A DNA stretch of 64,000 nucleotides. Origin: Photorhabdus sp. CRCIA-P01 (lineage in GTDB: Bacteria; Pseudomonadota; Gammaproteobacteria; Enterobacterales; Enterobacteriaceae). The stretch lies in NCBI RefSeq assembly GCF_003545805.1, contig NZ_NMQR01000002.1, positions 124,304-188,303 of the forward strand, given 5' to 3'. Below are positions 18,746 through 29,709 of the stretch, piece after piece. Positions within the stretch are counted from its first letter, which is position 1, and the number at the start of each line of letters is the position of its first letter. The notes under the pieces were generated by a model. That model had not been told where the DNA came from. It did not search any database and saw nothing but the letters and a program-made list of their open reading frames with translations. The position numbers and the translations under genes were made by a program.

Positions 18746-19932
18746 AACTTTTGCCTCATCTTAGATTTAGCACTTTGCTTAGTATGGATATTAAATATTT
18801 TTGCAAATCCCTCTGCATCGTTTTGACTATATAAATGCCCACAATTATATATTGCTAAATTATCATCATAGATAGTCGTCTTTGAAATACGGGAACAAAC
18901 ATTGGCATATTTATAGCCTAATTCAAGCTTAATCTCACCATTGACATGTTGATTCATGCTATCAATAAAGTGGTTTAAATGAGTTAATAAGGGATCATAC
19001 CAAAGCCCAGAATAAACTAATTCAACCCATTTTTTATCAATTATCTCTTTAAACCAATTTTCGTGACGATTACTACAATAACATTCTAAATCACGATGTG
19101 CGGTAATTAAGATATGTGCAGCAGGTGATTGATAAATTGCGCGTGTTTTCAAACCGACAATGCCATCTTCAACAATATCAAAAATACCAATTGATAGTTT
19201 TTTACCAATCTCATTTAATATTTCAATAATTTCATATAATGATTTCTTTTCGCCGTCAATCGATATCGGTATACCATTCTCAAAACCTAATGACAAAAAT
19301 ATTGGCTCAGTGGCTGATAGTGCATGCTCAAATAATTTCTCTCTGGCATCTTCAGGAATTAATGTTTCCGGTTCTGCCAACGGGCCACATTCGACACTTA
19401 ATCCCCATATATTTTCACTAGTAGAATAAGGGTTATTACAACCAAATTCTTGGGGAATACCATACTTCATAGCATAACTATTTACGATATTTTCGTCATA
19501 TTTAAAATCTCTCAACGAAGCAATAGGTATTTTATTCAGAATTTCTATATTCATATCCATTCTGACTTGATCATTACCTCTGAATTGATGGGCAATATAA
19601 TCAATATTGAGCTCATTAGCTACTTCAACTGCCGCCTCAGCAATCGCAGGCCGGGAAAGTGCAGCACTGAGAAAATAACCATTTTGATAAATAGCATTCG
19701 CTTTTATCGCTTTTGTAAGGAAGTGTTCAGCATATTGCGTTCGATAATCTTTATAGATAAATTTATCAGCACCTGCAACCATGCATTCCAATTCAATATC
19801 TTCAATGTCTCTTACCTGCCCTTCATCAATATAAAGAGCAATTACCTCTCTATATTCAGATTTAAGACTTCTTATGATAAGAGGATTATAGAGGCGATTA
19901 TAGTAAATCACCAAAATACGATCAGAACTCAT
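18742..19932 (-). CDS. Argininosuccinate synthase (ArgG)-like protein lacking the PP-loop
   Basis: 396 residues, colinear with ArgG over the whole length. Matching segments include NAIYQNGYFLSAALSRPAIA (79-98), GNDQVRMD (119-126), NPYSTSENIWGLSVECGPL, IFDIVEDGIVGLKTRAIYQSPA and VELVYSGLWYDP. The N-terminal ATP pyrophosphatase loop, AYSGGLDTS in ArgG, reads IYYNRLYNP (residues 9-17), losing Ser, both Gly and the Asp. The GATGKGNDQVR segment is shortened to HQFRGNDQVR. ArgG normally adenylates citrulline and couples aspartate; with these losses that reaction is doubtful. It overlaps the CysK-like gene by 11 bp and the next gene by 4 bp. It could be a neofunctionalised ligase or a binding or scaffold subunit. 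Confidence 0.8.
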   Translation of the reverse strand: MSSDRILVIYYNRLYNPLIIRSLKSEYREVIALYIDEGQVRDIEDIELECMVAGADKFIYKDYRTQYAEHFLTKAIKANAIYQNGYFLSAALSRPAIAEAAVEVANELNIDYIAHQFRGNDQVRMDMNIEILNKIPIASLRDFKYDENIVNSYAMKYGIPQEFGCNNPYSTSENIWGLSVECGPLAEPETLIPEDAREKLFEHALSATEPIFLSLGFENGIPISIDGEKKSLYEIIEILNEIGKKLSIGIFDIVEDGIVGLKTRAIYQSPAAHILITAHRDLECYCSNRHENWFKEIIDKKWVELVYSGLWYDPLLTHLNHFIDSMNQHVNGEIKLELGYKYANVCSRISKTTIYDDNLAIYNCGHLYSQNDAEGFAKIFNIHTKQSAKSKMRQKL

Positions 19933-20950
19933 TTAATACACACCCCATGTTTATAATAATTTCTTCTAGTTGAGGTTCTATTTTACTTTCCTCAACTAAT
20001 TCTGAGAAATTATTTTCAAATAACCAAGTATCATTATAAATTGTGTCGATATAACGTTCTCCACTATCAGGAATAATGACAACAATATTATCTCCAGGTT
20101 TAAAATCATCCAAGTGATTTAATGCTGCGCTTACCGCACAACCTCCCGTTCCACCAATTAAAATACCTTCATTTCTGGCTAACTTTCTTGCTACTCGGAA
20201 TGCATCAATATCCGCAACCTTCAAGGTAATATCGATGTTGGTACAATCCAGAATAGAAGGTATAAACGTCAATCCCGCGCCTTGTACCAAATATTTTCCT
20301 GGTTCCCCACCGAAAATAATTGACCCCACAGGTTCAACACCATAAATTCGCACCTGTGGATTTTTCTCTTTCAAATAATGGGAAATTCCAGTAAGTGTTC
20401 CACAACTGCCTGCCGTCGCAAAACAAGCCGTCAAATTATTGCCAAAGATTTCATACAACTCACGCCCCGTGGAACGATAATGCTCATCAGGATTAACCTG
20501 ATTTTCAAATTGCATAGGGCTAAACGCATTCGGATAAGCTTTTATAATCTCTTTAGTTAAATCAATGCGATATTTGACAGTATCCGTTCCCGCTTCAAAT
20601 TCTGGCAGGAAAATAATTTCCGCCCCAAATGCTTTTATTTTATCGCGTTTCGCTGCCGGCACCATGCGATCCAAAACTGCAATAAATCGATAACCTTTAA
20701 CAGCACACGCCATTGCCAGACCAATTGCCGTATTACCCGATGATGGCTCAATCACCACCATTCCCGGTCTTAATTCTCCCTGAGCCTCAGCCGTTTCCAA
20801 CATAGCAACTGCAATACGATCTTTAATACTCCCACTGGGGTTAATATTCTCCATTTTGAGAAAAACATTAATACCTTTAGTATATCTACCATTCAACATA
20901 ACTACTGGAGTATTACCTATAGTTTGTAATATGTTTTTACCAAGATTCAT
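19922..20950 (-). CDS. Cysteine synthase/cystathionine beta-synthase-like PLP enzyme
   Basis: 342 residues from the ATG at 20950. This start places the PLP lysine at Lys43 in NPSGSIKDR, as in CysK, and has AAGGGA about 10 nt upstream; a TTG at 21004 without a ribosome site is the alternative. Family motifs: IGNTPVVML (11-19), EPSSGNTAIGLAMA (PLP phosphate and substrate loop), ATAGSCGTLTGI, and the C-terminal IIPDSGERYIDTIYND, which is CBS/SbnA-like. Fold type II enzymes of this kind do beta-replacement on O-acetyl- or O-phosphoserine; relatives in antibiotic and siderophore pathways make 2,3-diaminopropionate precursors or ureidoserine-type products. It is first in the operon and so probably makes the building block. 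The nucleophile is unknown. Confidence 0.85.
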   Translation of the reverse strand: MNLGKNILQTIGNTPVVMLNGRYTKGINVFLKMENINPSGSIKDRIAVAMLETAEAQGELRPGMVVIEPSSGNTAIGLAMACAVKGYRFIAVLDRMVPAAKRDKIKAFGAEIIFLPEFEAGTDTVKYRIDLTKEIIKAYPNAFSPMQFENQVNPDEHYRSTGRELYEIFGNNLTACFATAGSCGTLTGISHYLKEKNPQVRIYGVEPVGSIIFGGEPGKYLVQGAGLTFIPSILDCTNIDITLKVADIDAFRVARKLARNEGILIGGTGGCAVSAALNHLDDFKPGDNIVVIIPDSGERYIDTIYNDTWLFENNFSELVEESKIEPQLEEIIINMGCVLNEF

Positions 20951-21640
20951 ACCAGCTTTATCCCTTATGTCTGGGTTAATATGAAGAATATATAATGATG
21001 ACAAGGTATTTTTATTAACAAATAAATAAATAAATCAATTCAACATATAATATACCTATTAATTTATCAATGAAACCATTCACTTTATTAATAACTATGG
21101 AGAATAAACTCATGCCTATTAACAATAAGAGCATTCATTTGTGTTTTCACACAAGGGTTAATTAACAAAAATTATAATCATAAAATTACACTTAAAAGTC
21201 TACTGTCAACTCTGACAGTTATGTCAATAAAATCCCATATAAATTTTTGACATTATTAAATATTCTTATATGAAATCATATAAAATAAATTATCATTATA
21301 AAGAAAAATAACCGTGACTATATAAAAATATTAGATAAAAATTCCCACATCACAACAGAATTAACAATACCGATATTATCTAATAATAAAGAATACGAAT
21401 CCGATTATTTATAGATAATAATCTAATAATGAATAATATTTTCAATATAAAAAACGAAAAATCAATAATAATAAAAACCAACCAAAAGACAATATTACAG
21501 AAGAACAGACAAGAGAAACCACAATTCTATAAACGACAAATAAGATAGTAAATATAAAATAAATCAGATTAATGCTCAGTTACTGGGAATTACCGGCAAA
21601 AACCTTATAGACGACCAAGAGAATAGTAAGTTGAGGCAAT
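20951..21640. other. AT-rich non-coding leader/promoter region of the biosynthetic operon
   Basis: About 690 bp between the operon and rplI. I see no plausible gene: frames are short and lack ribosome sites. It contains the lux-box-like palindrome and TATAAT listed separately. From ~21240 to 21600 the DNA is very AT-rich and probably bent or silenced by H-NS-like proteins, which is an inference from composition. Confidence 0.55.
21171..21219 (-). promoter_or_regulatory. Putative LuxR-dependent promoter: lux-box-like palindrome plus TATAAT
   Basis: A perfect inverted repeat ACTGTCA-ACTC-TGACAGT spans 21202-21219, fitting the lux-box forms CTG-N10-CAG and CT-N12-AG. On the minus strand it is followed by a TATGAT (21182-21177) and a TATAAT (21176-21171) with no good -35 hexamer at normal spacing. 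With a start near 21164 the box is centred about -46, or about -40 with the other hexamer, close to the -42.5 of LuxR-type activation. The first operon ATG is ~220 bp downstream. The dyad is seen; its role is inferred. Confidence 0.5.
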
Positions 21641-21669
21641 AAAAAACGCTGGAATTGCCAGCGTTTTTT
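21641..21669 (-). terminator. Rho-independent terminator of the rpsF-priB-rpsR-rplI operon
   Basis: AAAAAACGCTGG (21641-21652) pairs with CCAGCGTTTTTT (21658-21669), loop AATTG. T-runs on both strands make it bidirectional. It lies 26 bp after the rplI stop codon on the minus strand and separates core genes from the accessory island. Confidence 0.92.
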
Positions 21670-21695
21670 ACTTGTTAGCATCAGTTAATCAGAGA

Positions 21696-22148
21696 TTAAG
21701 CTTCAGCAACAATGTTAACGTTCAATTTAGCGAATACATCGCTGTGTACCTGGAAGTTAACTTCGTGTTCACCAGTAGTACGCAGAACACCGTTAGGCAG
21801 ACGAACTTCACTTTTAGATACTTCAACACCTGCGGCAGTCACTGCATCAGCAATATCGCGAGTACCGATAGAACCGAACAGTTTACCTTCGTCACCCGCT
21901 TTAGAAGCGATAGTAACGGAACCCAGTGCGCTGATTTTCTCAGCACGAGCTTGCGCTGCTGTCAGAACGTCAGCCAGTTTGGCTTCCAGTTCAGCACGGC
22001 GAGCTTCGAAGAATTCGATGTTTTTCTTAGTCGCAGGAACAGCTTTGCCCTGTGGTACTAAGTAGTTACGGGCATAACCCGGTTTAACGTTAACTTGATC
22101 ACCCAGGCTACCCAGGTTTGCTACTTTATCAAGCAGAATAATTTGCAT
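21696..22148 (-). CDS. rplI: 50S ribosomal protein L9
   Basis: 150 residues with the L9 N-terminal signature [30 protein letters not shown] (split here: [19 protein letters not shown], then [17 protein letters not shown]), a long central helix and a C-terminal RNA-binding domain. L9 binds 23S rRNA near the L1 stalk and helps fidelity. It is the last gene of the conserved operon rpsF-priB-rpsR-rplI, followed by a strong terminator. Confidence 0.98.
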   Translation of the reverse strand: MQIILLDKVANLGSLGDQVNVKPGYARNYLVPQGKAVPATKKNIEFFEARRAELEAKLADVLTAAQARAEKISALGSVTIASKAGDEGKLFGSIGTRDIADAVTAAGVEVSKSEVRLPNGVLRTTGEHEVNFQVHSDVFAKLNVNIVAEA

Positions 22149-22186
22149 TACCTTATCCTCTCAGAGTCGTTAATGGACTGTGCCAA

Positions 22187-22736
<550 letters not shown>

Positions 22737-22741
22737 AGTTA

Positions 22742-23137
22742 TTACTCTTCAGAATCCCCAGCTTCTTCAGCATCAACGCCGGCGTCTTCCATAGAGTAAT
22801 CGCGGCCGCGACGCTCATCTTTGGCTTTAACCATTGGAGATGCTTCAGTTACCGCGTGCTTAACGCGCATAATCATGCTGCGGATAACGGCATCGTTGAA
22901 GCGGAAGTTAGTTTCCAGCTCATCAATCGCTTCCTGCGGCGCTTCAACGTTCAGCAGAACGTAATGAGCTTTGTGCAGTTTGTTGATTGGATAAGCCAGT
23001 TGACGGCGGCCCCAGTCTTCCAGACGGTGAATCTGACCTTGCGCGTTAGTGATAGTCGCACTGTAACGCTCGATCATGCCCGGAACCTGTTCGCTTTGGT
23101 CAGGATGGACCATAAAAACGATTTCGTAATGACGCAT
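22742..23137 (-). CDS. rpsF: 30S ribosomal protein S6
   Basis: 131 residues beginning [18 protein letters not shown], with the S6 fold and an acidic C-terminal tail (residues ~115-131, [15 protein letters not shown]). Such a tail ends in Glu residues; in E. coli RimK adds further glutamates to S6. S6 pairs with S18 in the 30S subunit. AAGGAG precedes the ATG. It is the first gene of the operon and carries a regulatory leader. Confidence 0.98.
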   Translation of the reverse strand: MRHYEIVFMVHPDQSEQVPGMIERYSATITNAQGQIHRLEDWGRRQLAYPINKLHKAHYVLLNVEAPQEAIDELETNFRFNDAVIRSMIMRVKHAVTEASPMVKAKDERRGRDYSMEDAGVDAEEAGDSEE

Positions 23138-23163
23138 TAGAATTGCTCCTTACGGATTATTCA

Positions 23164-23198
23164 GCCTCCTGTCAGGGTCAACCGCGGCCCGTGGAGGC
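23164..23198 (-). promoter_or_regulatory. rpsF leader hairpin, candidate S6:S18 autoregulatory site
   Basis: On the minus strand GCCTCC (23198-23193) and GGAGGC (23169-23164) form a stem closing a loop that holds ACGGGCCGCGG, about 25-60 nt upstream of the rpsF ATG. A leader structure bound by the S6:S18 complex, with an essential CCG, is known for this operon across bacteria. The stem and CCG are visible; binding is inferred. Confidence 0.6.
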
Positions 23199-23293
23199 AA
23201 GGAACTTGTTTAAGTGCGGCTGAAAAATTGACGCGTAACTATACCCGCCCCACATAAAAAACTCAAGGAGCGGGTAACGCTTTATGTTATGGG

Positions 23294-24031
23294 TTACTGC
23301 GAACTCCGCTGACGCACGGCTTCAAACAGGCAAATACCCGTTGCAACAGACACGTTCAGGGATGAAACCGAACCCGCCATTGGAATACTAATCAATTCAT
23401 CACAGTGTTCACGGGTCAGACGACGCATACCTTCCCCTTCAGCCCCCATCACCAACGCCATAGGGCCGGTTAGTTTGCTCTGATGTAGCGTATGGTCGGC
23501 CTCTCCTGCTGTACCCACCACCCAAATATTGTGTTCCTGCAACAAACGCAAAGTACGCGCGAGGTTGGTGACACGAACAAGCGGTACATTCTCCGCGGCT
23601 CCACATGCAACTTTCTTCGCAGTGGCATTAAGCTGGGCGGAACGGTCACGGGGCACAATAACAGCATGTACACCTGCTGCATCCGCACTGCGCAGGCAAG
23701 CCCCCAGATTATGTGGATCTGTCACACCATCAAGCACTAGCAAGAAAGGGATTTCCATTTGTGCCAGCAAATCTGGCAGGTCATTTTCCTGATACTGACG
23801 CCCTGGCTTCACCTTAGCAATAATCCCTTGATGCACAGCACCTTCCGTTTGATTATCCAGCCACTGACGATTTGCCAGTTGGATCGCCATGCCGAAACTT
23901 TCCAGCTCATTAATCAGCGGGGTCAGACGGCGGTCTTCGCGCCCTTTCAGTACATAAACTTCCATAAAACGTTGAGGATCACGCTCCAGTAAAGCTTTAA
24001 CGGCATGAATACCGTAGATAATTTCACTCAT
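23294..24031 (-). CDS. rlmB: RlmB, 23S rRNA (guanosine-2'-O-)-methyltransferase
   Basis: 245 residues from the ATG at 24031 ([15 protein letters not shown]), which matches E. coli RlmB; an in-frame start at 24061 would add ten unconserved residues. An N-terminal substrate-binding domain is followed by the SPOUT methyltransferase domain with [12 protein letters not shown] and the knot signature [15 protein letters not shown]. It methylates G2251 in the peptidyl-transferase P loop. It lies downstream of rnr on the same strand, as in E. coli. Confidence 0.96.
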   Translation of the reverse strand: MSEIIYGIHAVKALLERDPQRFMEVYVLKGREDRRLTPLINELESFGMAIQLANRQWLDNQTEGAVHQGIIAKVKPGRQYQENDLPDLLAQMEIPFLLVLDGVTDPHNLGACLRSADAAGVHAVIVPRDRSAQLNATAKKVACGAAENVPLVRVTNLARTLRLLQEHNIWVVGTAGEADHTLHQSKLTGPMALVMGAEGEGMRRLTREHCDELISIPMAGSVSSLNVSVATGICLFEAVRQRSSQ

Positions 24032-24149
24032 AATCTTCTTATTTTCACTGTCATACAGCACTGACGTACCTGAACCTATCCATCAAGCTCAATGTATTCA
24101 AGAGACTAAAATATTCAGGCTATCCTAAAGAAACAGGATAGCCCTTTGA

Positions 24150-26588
24150 TTATTTATCCGCGCTTTTCTTAGCCCGTTTGGCTTTGAATTTAGCAGCAAT
24201 TTTCTGTGTCTTAGCTGAAAGGCTCTTACCCTTTTTCTTATCTCCTTTAGGCTTATCCACAGATTTCTTTTTACGGAAAGCACCCTCGGGCTCAAAGTTA
24301 GCCTCTTTGCCATGACTACGCCCTTTCTTACTGTTACTACGGCCAGGTTCTGCTTTTTTCGCCCTGTCACGCGCTGTCTTACCCACGTTTCGGGCTTCCC
24401 GGCTAACGGAGAGCAGTTTAAAATCAATGTTACGCTCATCCATATGGACAGCTTCCACACGAATTTCAACTTCATCCCCTAACCGGAAAGTTTTACCAGA
24501 GTATTCACCAACTAAACGCTGACCAACATTATCGAAATGATAATAATCATTATTCAGTGTGGAAACATGTACCAGACCGTCAATAAACAGATCATTTAGG
24601 CGAACAAAGAAGCCAAAACCGGTCACACTGGTGATAATGCCGGTAAAGGTATTGCCCACCTGATCCTGCATAAAGTCACACTTAAGCCAATCAGCGACGT
24701 CTCTTGTTGCTTCATCGGCACGGCGCTCTGCCATAGAACAATGTTGTCCCAGTTGCAGCATATGCTCCATATCGCTGTGCCATCCACCGGTCGGTGTCCC
24801 ACATTGCTCAACGACACCTTGCTGTTTCGCCAGCAGATATTTAATCGCCCGATGCAGCACCAAATCAGGATAACGACGGATAGGTGAGGTAAAGTGCGCA
24901 TAAGAATTCAAAGAAAGACCGAAATGACCACGGTTTTCTGGATCATAAATTGCCTGTTTCATTGAACGCAGCAACATGGTTTGCAATAACTCATGATCCG
25001 GACGTTCAGCCACTTGATGCATCAGTTGCGCATAATCCTTTGGTGTTGGTTGCATACCACCAGGCAGAGTTAACCCCAATTCGCCGAAAACAGAGCGCAG
25101 ATTAACAATACTCTCTTCTCTTGGCCGATCATGAATGCGGTAAAGCACCGGCTCGCTGTTTTTTTCCACGAAACGCGCAGCAGCAATGTTCGCCAGGATC
25201 ATGCACTCTTCAATCAGTTTATGGGCATCATTGCGGGCAACCGGCTCAATTCGCTCAATACGGCGTTCAGCGTTAAAAATAAACTTAGCCTCCTCTGACT
25301 CAAAGGAGATGGCACCCCGCTGTTCGCGGGCATTTTCTAACGCCTGATAAAGCCCATGTAAATGTTCAATATGCTGAACCAGCGGTTTATAGTGCTCACG
25401 CAGTTCTTCATCACCCTGCAACATACGCCATACTTTGGTATATGTCAGGCGTGCGTGGGAATTCATGACGGCTTCGTAAAATTTATAGGATGACAATTTT
25501 CCCTGCTCTGAAACCGTCATCTCACACACCATACAAAGGCGGTCAACCTGCGGATTCAGAGAACAGAGACCATTGGAAAGCACTTCCGGCAACATGGGAA
25601 TAACCTGAGAAGGAAAGTAAACTGAGTTACTCCGGTTGCGTGCTTCTGTATCCAATGCCGTTTGTGGGCGGACATAGTAACTGACATCAGCAATAGCAAC
25701 CCATAAACGCCAGCCGCCGCTGCGCTTTCTTTCACAATAAACGGCATCATCAAAGTCACGGGCATCTTCACCATCGATTGTCACCAACGGCAAATCACGC
25801 AGATCAACGCGGCCTTCTTTCGCGGAGTCCGGCACCTGCTCATTCAGGATAGCCACTTGGCTTTCCACCTGTGGTGGCCAACTGTGCGGAATTTCATGAG
25901 TACGTAGGGCAATTTCCACTGCCATGTTCGTTCCCATCTTTTCACCCAGTACTTCAACTATTTTACCGACAGCTTTTATACGGCGCGCTGGACGTGTAGT
26001 CAACTCAACGACAACAACGTTCCCCATGCGGGCACCACTATTTTCATCTTTCGGGATCAGGATATCAAAGCTCAAACGACTATCATCCGGCACAACAAAA
26101 CCCATACCGGAATCAATAAAATAGCGGCCAACAATCTGGCTGGTCTTGGGTTCCAACACACGGACAATACGCGCTTCACTACGCCCTTTGCGATCTGAAA
26201 GCAATGGCTGTGCCAGCACAACATCACCATGAATAGCCATTTTTAACTGCTCGGCAGAGAGATAAAAATCATCTTTGTGGCCTTCTACCCGTAGAAAACC
26301 ATAACCATCTCTGTGACCAATGACGGTGCCTTTCAATAAATCCAGTTTTTCCGGCAAGGCGTAACATTGACGGCGCGTGAAAACCAGTTGACCATCACGT
26401 TCCATAGCCCGTAAACGACGACGTAACGCTTCAAGCTCCTCATCGTTAACCAGATTCAGCTCTCGTGCCAGTTCCTGGCGACTTACCGGTACAGTACGTT
26501 TAGAAATAATGTCTAAGATATATTCGCGGCTTGGAATAGGAGATTCGTATTTTTCTGCTTCGCGTCCCAAAAAAGGATCTTGTGACAT
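24150..26588 (-). CDS. rnr: RNase R, 3'-5' exoribonuclease
   Basis: 812 residues from the ATG at 26588 ([14 protein letters not shown]), preceded by GGAGGA at 6-bp spacing and identical in position to the E. coli start. An in-frame ATG at 26636 overlapping the nsrR stop would give 828. Order of domains: winged helix (~20-80), two cold-shock domains, the RNB catalytic domain with [13 protein letters not shown] (metal-binding aspartates, ~280), an S1 domain (~640-725) and a lysine-rich tail. It degrades structured RNA, rRNA fragments and trans-translation targets. Operon nsrR-rnr-rlmB as in E. coli. Confidence 0.97.
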   Translation of the reverse strand: MSQDPFLGREAEKYESPIPSREYILDIISKRTVPVSRQELARELNLVNDEELEALRRRLRAMERDGQLVFTRRQCYALPEKLDLLKGTVIGHRDGYGFLRVEGHKDDFYLSAEQLKMAIHGDVVLAQPLLSDRKGRSEARIVRVLEPKTSQIVGRYFIDSGMGFVVPDDSRLSFDILIPKDENSGARMGNVVVVELTTRPARRIKAVGKIVEVLGEKMGTNMAVEIALRTHEIPHSWPPQVESQVAILNEQVPDSAKEGRVDLRDLPLVTIDGEDARDFDDAVYCERKRSGGWRLWVAIADVSYYVRPQTALDTEARNRSNSVYFPSQVIPMLPEVLSNGLCSLNPQVDRLCMVCEMTVSEQGKLSSYKFYEAVMNSHARLTYTKVWRMLQGDEELREHYKPLVQHIEHLHGLYQALENAREQRGAISFESEEAKFIFNAERRIERIEPVARNDAHKLIEECMILANIAAARFVEKNSEPVLYRIHDRPREESIVNLRSVFGELGLTLPGGMQPTPKDYAQLMHQVAERPDHELLQTMLLRSMKQAIYDPENRGHFGLSLNSYAHFTSPIRRYPDLVLHRAIKYLLAKQQGVVEQCGTPTGGWHSDMEHMLQLGQHCSMAERRADEATRDVADWLKCDFMQDQVGNTFTGIITSVTGFGFFVRLNDLFIDGLVHVSTLNNDYYHFDNVGQRLVGEYSGKTFRLGDEVEIRVEAVHMDERNIDFKLLSVSREARNVGKTARDRAKKAEPGRSNSKKGRSHGKEANFEPEGAFRKKKSVDKPKGDKKKGKSLSAKTQKIAAKFKAKRAKKSADK

Positions 26589-26632
26589 GGCGGTTCCTCC
26601 GTTGTCATCAGCAGGCTGTTTGCGCCATTTCT

Positions 26633-27058
26633 TCATTCGGTCAGAAGCAGCTTATAAAGGGGGATATTATCTTCAATCATATCAGCTAAAGTATGCTTAT
26701 CCAGTTCATTCAAAAATGTTTCTATTGCCTGATTTAATACCACTTTCAGGCGACATGCAGAGGTAATATGGCAAGACTCCTGACTACAATTAACCAATGA
26801 TAATGGTTCGAGAGCACGAACGACATCACCAATTCTAATATCCTTTGCTGGCTTACCCAGACGAATGCCACCGTTTTTACCACGAACAGCATCCACTAAT
26901 CCTAAGTGGCTCAACTGGTTAATAATTTTCACCATGTGATTACGAGAAACACCATAAACACGAGTGACTTCAGAAATACTGGTCATCCGATTTTGCGGTA
27001 AAGCAGCCATATAAATTAGCGCGCGCAAGCCATAATCTGTAAAACTCGTTAACTGCAC
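26633..27058 (-). CDS. nsrR: NsrR, nitric-oxide-sensing Rrf2-family repressor
   Basis: 141 residues. N-terminal winged helix ([18 protein letters not shown]) with recognition region [15 protein letters not shown]. The three Fe-S cysteines are at 91, 96 and 102 (CSQESC, then AC), exactly the NsrR spacing. NsrR holds a [2Fe-2S] cluster and derepresses NO-detoxifying genes when the cluster is nitrosylated. It is first in the nsrR-rnr-rlmB run. Confidence 0.96.
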   Translation of the reverse strand: MQLTSFTDYGLRALIYMAALPQNRMTSISEVTRVYGVSRNHMVKIINQLSHLGLVDAVRGKNGGIRLGKPAKDIRIGDVVRALEPLSLVNCSQESCHITSACRLKVVLNQAIETFLNELDKHTLADMIEDNIPLYKLLLTE

Positions 27059-27202
27059 ATCAACCTCTGGATAATGAGATATAAGCTAATATATCCGAGA
27101 ACAAATTAAAAAAATAAGTATTTGTTCAAATTATATACTTTAAATTGGCCGAAATCATGTTAATCATCTGGTAGTTACGCAAAAAAGACCATAATAAATA
27201 GC

Positions 27203-27226
27203 AAAAAACCGGGCTGAAAAGCCCGG
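27203..27226 (-). terminator. Rho-independent terminator of purA
   Basis: Stem CCGGGCT (27209-27215) with AGCCCGG (27220-27226), GAAA loop. On the minus strand it is followed by six Ts (complement of 27203-27208). Located 24 bp downstream of the purA stop. Confidence 0.9.
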
Positions 27227-27249
27227 CTTTACCTGATTATGTGACACAA

Positions 27250-28581
<1,332 letters not shown>

Positions 28582-28654
28582 CTAACATCTCATCCCACAC
28601 CTTTCAGTAATTTTTATCACATCCGTTATTTTTGTTGACCACCAGACATGACAA

Positions 28655-28677
28655 GGCCCGCATGACGCGGGCCTTAC
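28655..28677 (-). terminator. GC-rich hairpin between hflC and purA
   Basis: A perfect 9-bp stem AAGGCCCGC (28655-28663) / GCGGGCCTT (28669-28677) with a 5-nt loop, 20 bp after the hflC stop. No T-run follows on the minus strand, so it may only attenuate readthrough or stabilise the hflC 3' end. Confidence 0.6.
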
Positions 28678-28696
28678 TTAGATATTCAAAAATCTA

Positions 28697-29707
28697 TCAA
28701 TGCTGAACTGCACGTTTTTCAGGTGCTTTCATATAACGGAAGAAATCAGTATCGGGGCTTAACACCAGAACATCTTTCCCATCTTCACTGAAGCTCTTCT
28801 CGTAAGCACGTAAGCTACGGATAAAGGCATAGAAGTCAGGATCTTTGCTGAATGCATCAGCAAACAGTTTAGCGGCTTCCGCATCACCGGAACCACGCAA
28901 AGTACGGGCTTCACGTTCCGCTCTTGCCAATGTTTCAGTCACTTGTTTATCCGATGTTGCGCGCAATTTCTCTGCCTCTTCCTGACCCTGAGAACGGTGA
29001 CGACGGGCTACCGCTTCACGCTCTGCACGCATACGCTGGAAGATAGCTTCTGAAACTTCCAATGGCAGGTTAATCTGTTTGATACGCACATCAACAACCT
29101 CAATCCCCAGAGCAGCCATACTGTTCGGGTTAATAGCCTGTTGTTTACCCGCAGTTTCTTTCGCTACACGAGCCGCCGCTGATGCAATAGCGTCATCGGC
29201 TTCACTGGTAGCCACTGCTTCGCCGTCAGTTGTACCCTTGTTCAGCGCGTCACGAACATCGGTAGTCAATTTACCACGGGAATCGGTCACAATGCCGCGA
29301 ACATCCAGACGACCAATTTCAGAACGCAAACGGTCACTGAACTTACGTTTCAGCAGAACTTCAGCCTGAGAAATATCACCACTACCAGTAGCCAAATAGT
29401 AACGGCTGAAGTCGATAATGCGCCATTTCAGGTAAGAATCGACAATCAGGTCTTTGTTTTCACTGGTCAGGAAACGGTCTGCCTGAATATCCATAGTCTG
29501 GATACGGGCATCAAGTGTTTTTACTGTTTCAATGAATGGCACTTTAAAGTGCAAACCCGGTGCATAAACGATCGGTTTGTTTTCCGCGTCACGGACAACC
29601 TTACTGAAACGCAGAACAATACCGCGCTGTCCTTCATGCACAACAAACACTGAGGTATACAAAGCCACCAGTACAGCGACAATAATAACGATGAATGACT
29701 TACGCAT
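28697..29707 (-). CDS. hflC: HflC, subunit of the HflKC membrane complex
   Basis: 336 residues: an N-terminal membrane anchor (residues ~5-22, FIVIIVAVLVALYTSVFVV), then the SPFH/band 7 domain and a coiled coil rich in REA/EAEK repeats (~215-265). With HflK it forms the large periplasmic cage that encloses and modulates the FtsH protease. It starts 2 bp after the hflK stop codon. Standard hflX-hflK-hflC order and near-standard length (E. coli 334). Confidence 0.97.
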   Translation of the reverse strand: MRKSFIVIIVAVLVALYTSVFVVHEGQRGIVLRFSKVVRDAENKPIVYAPGLHFKVPFIETVKTLDARIQTMDIQADRFLTSENKDLIVDSYLKWRIIDFSRYYLATGSGDISQAEVLLKRKFSDRLRSEIGRLDVRGIVTDSRGKLTTDVRDALNKGTTDGEAVATSEADDAIASAAARVAKETAGKQQAINPNSMAALGIEVVDVRIKQINLPLEVSEAIFQRMRAEREAVARRHRSQGQEEAEKLRATSDKQVTETLARAEREARTLRGSGDAEAAKLFADAFSKDPDFYAFIRSLRAYEKSFSEDGKDVLVLSPDTDFFRYMKAPEKRAVQH

Positions 29708-29709
29708 GA

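Noticed and set aside
13478-20950. Arginine biosynthesis operon
   Set aside because: The ArgG homologue lacks its ATP loop, and no argH, argF or other arginine genes are present; a carbamoyltransferase of NodU type is not ornithine carbamoyltransferase.
20951-21004. N-terminal extension of the CysK-like enzyme from a TTG
   Set aside because: No ribosome site, and the shorter form places the PLP lysine at residue 43 as in CysK.
21240-21600. CRISPR array or tandem repeats in the AT-rich stretch
   Set aside because: No regularly spaced repeat units; only low-complexity AT sequence. No CRISPR array was seen elsewhere in the window.
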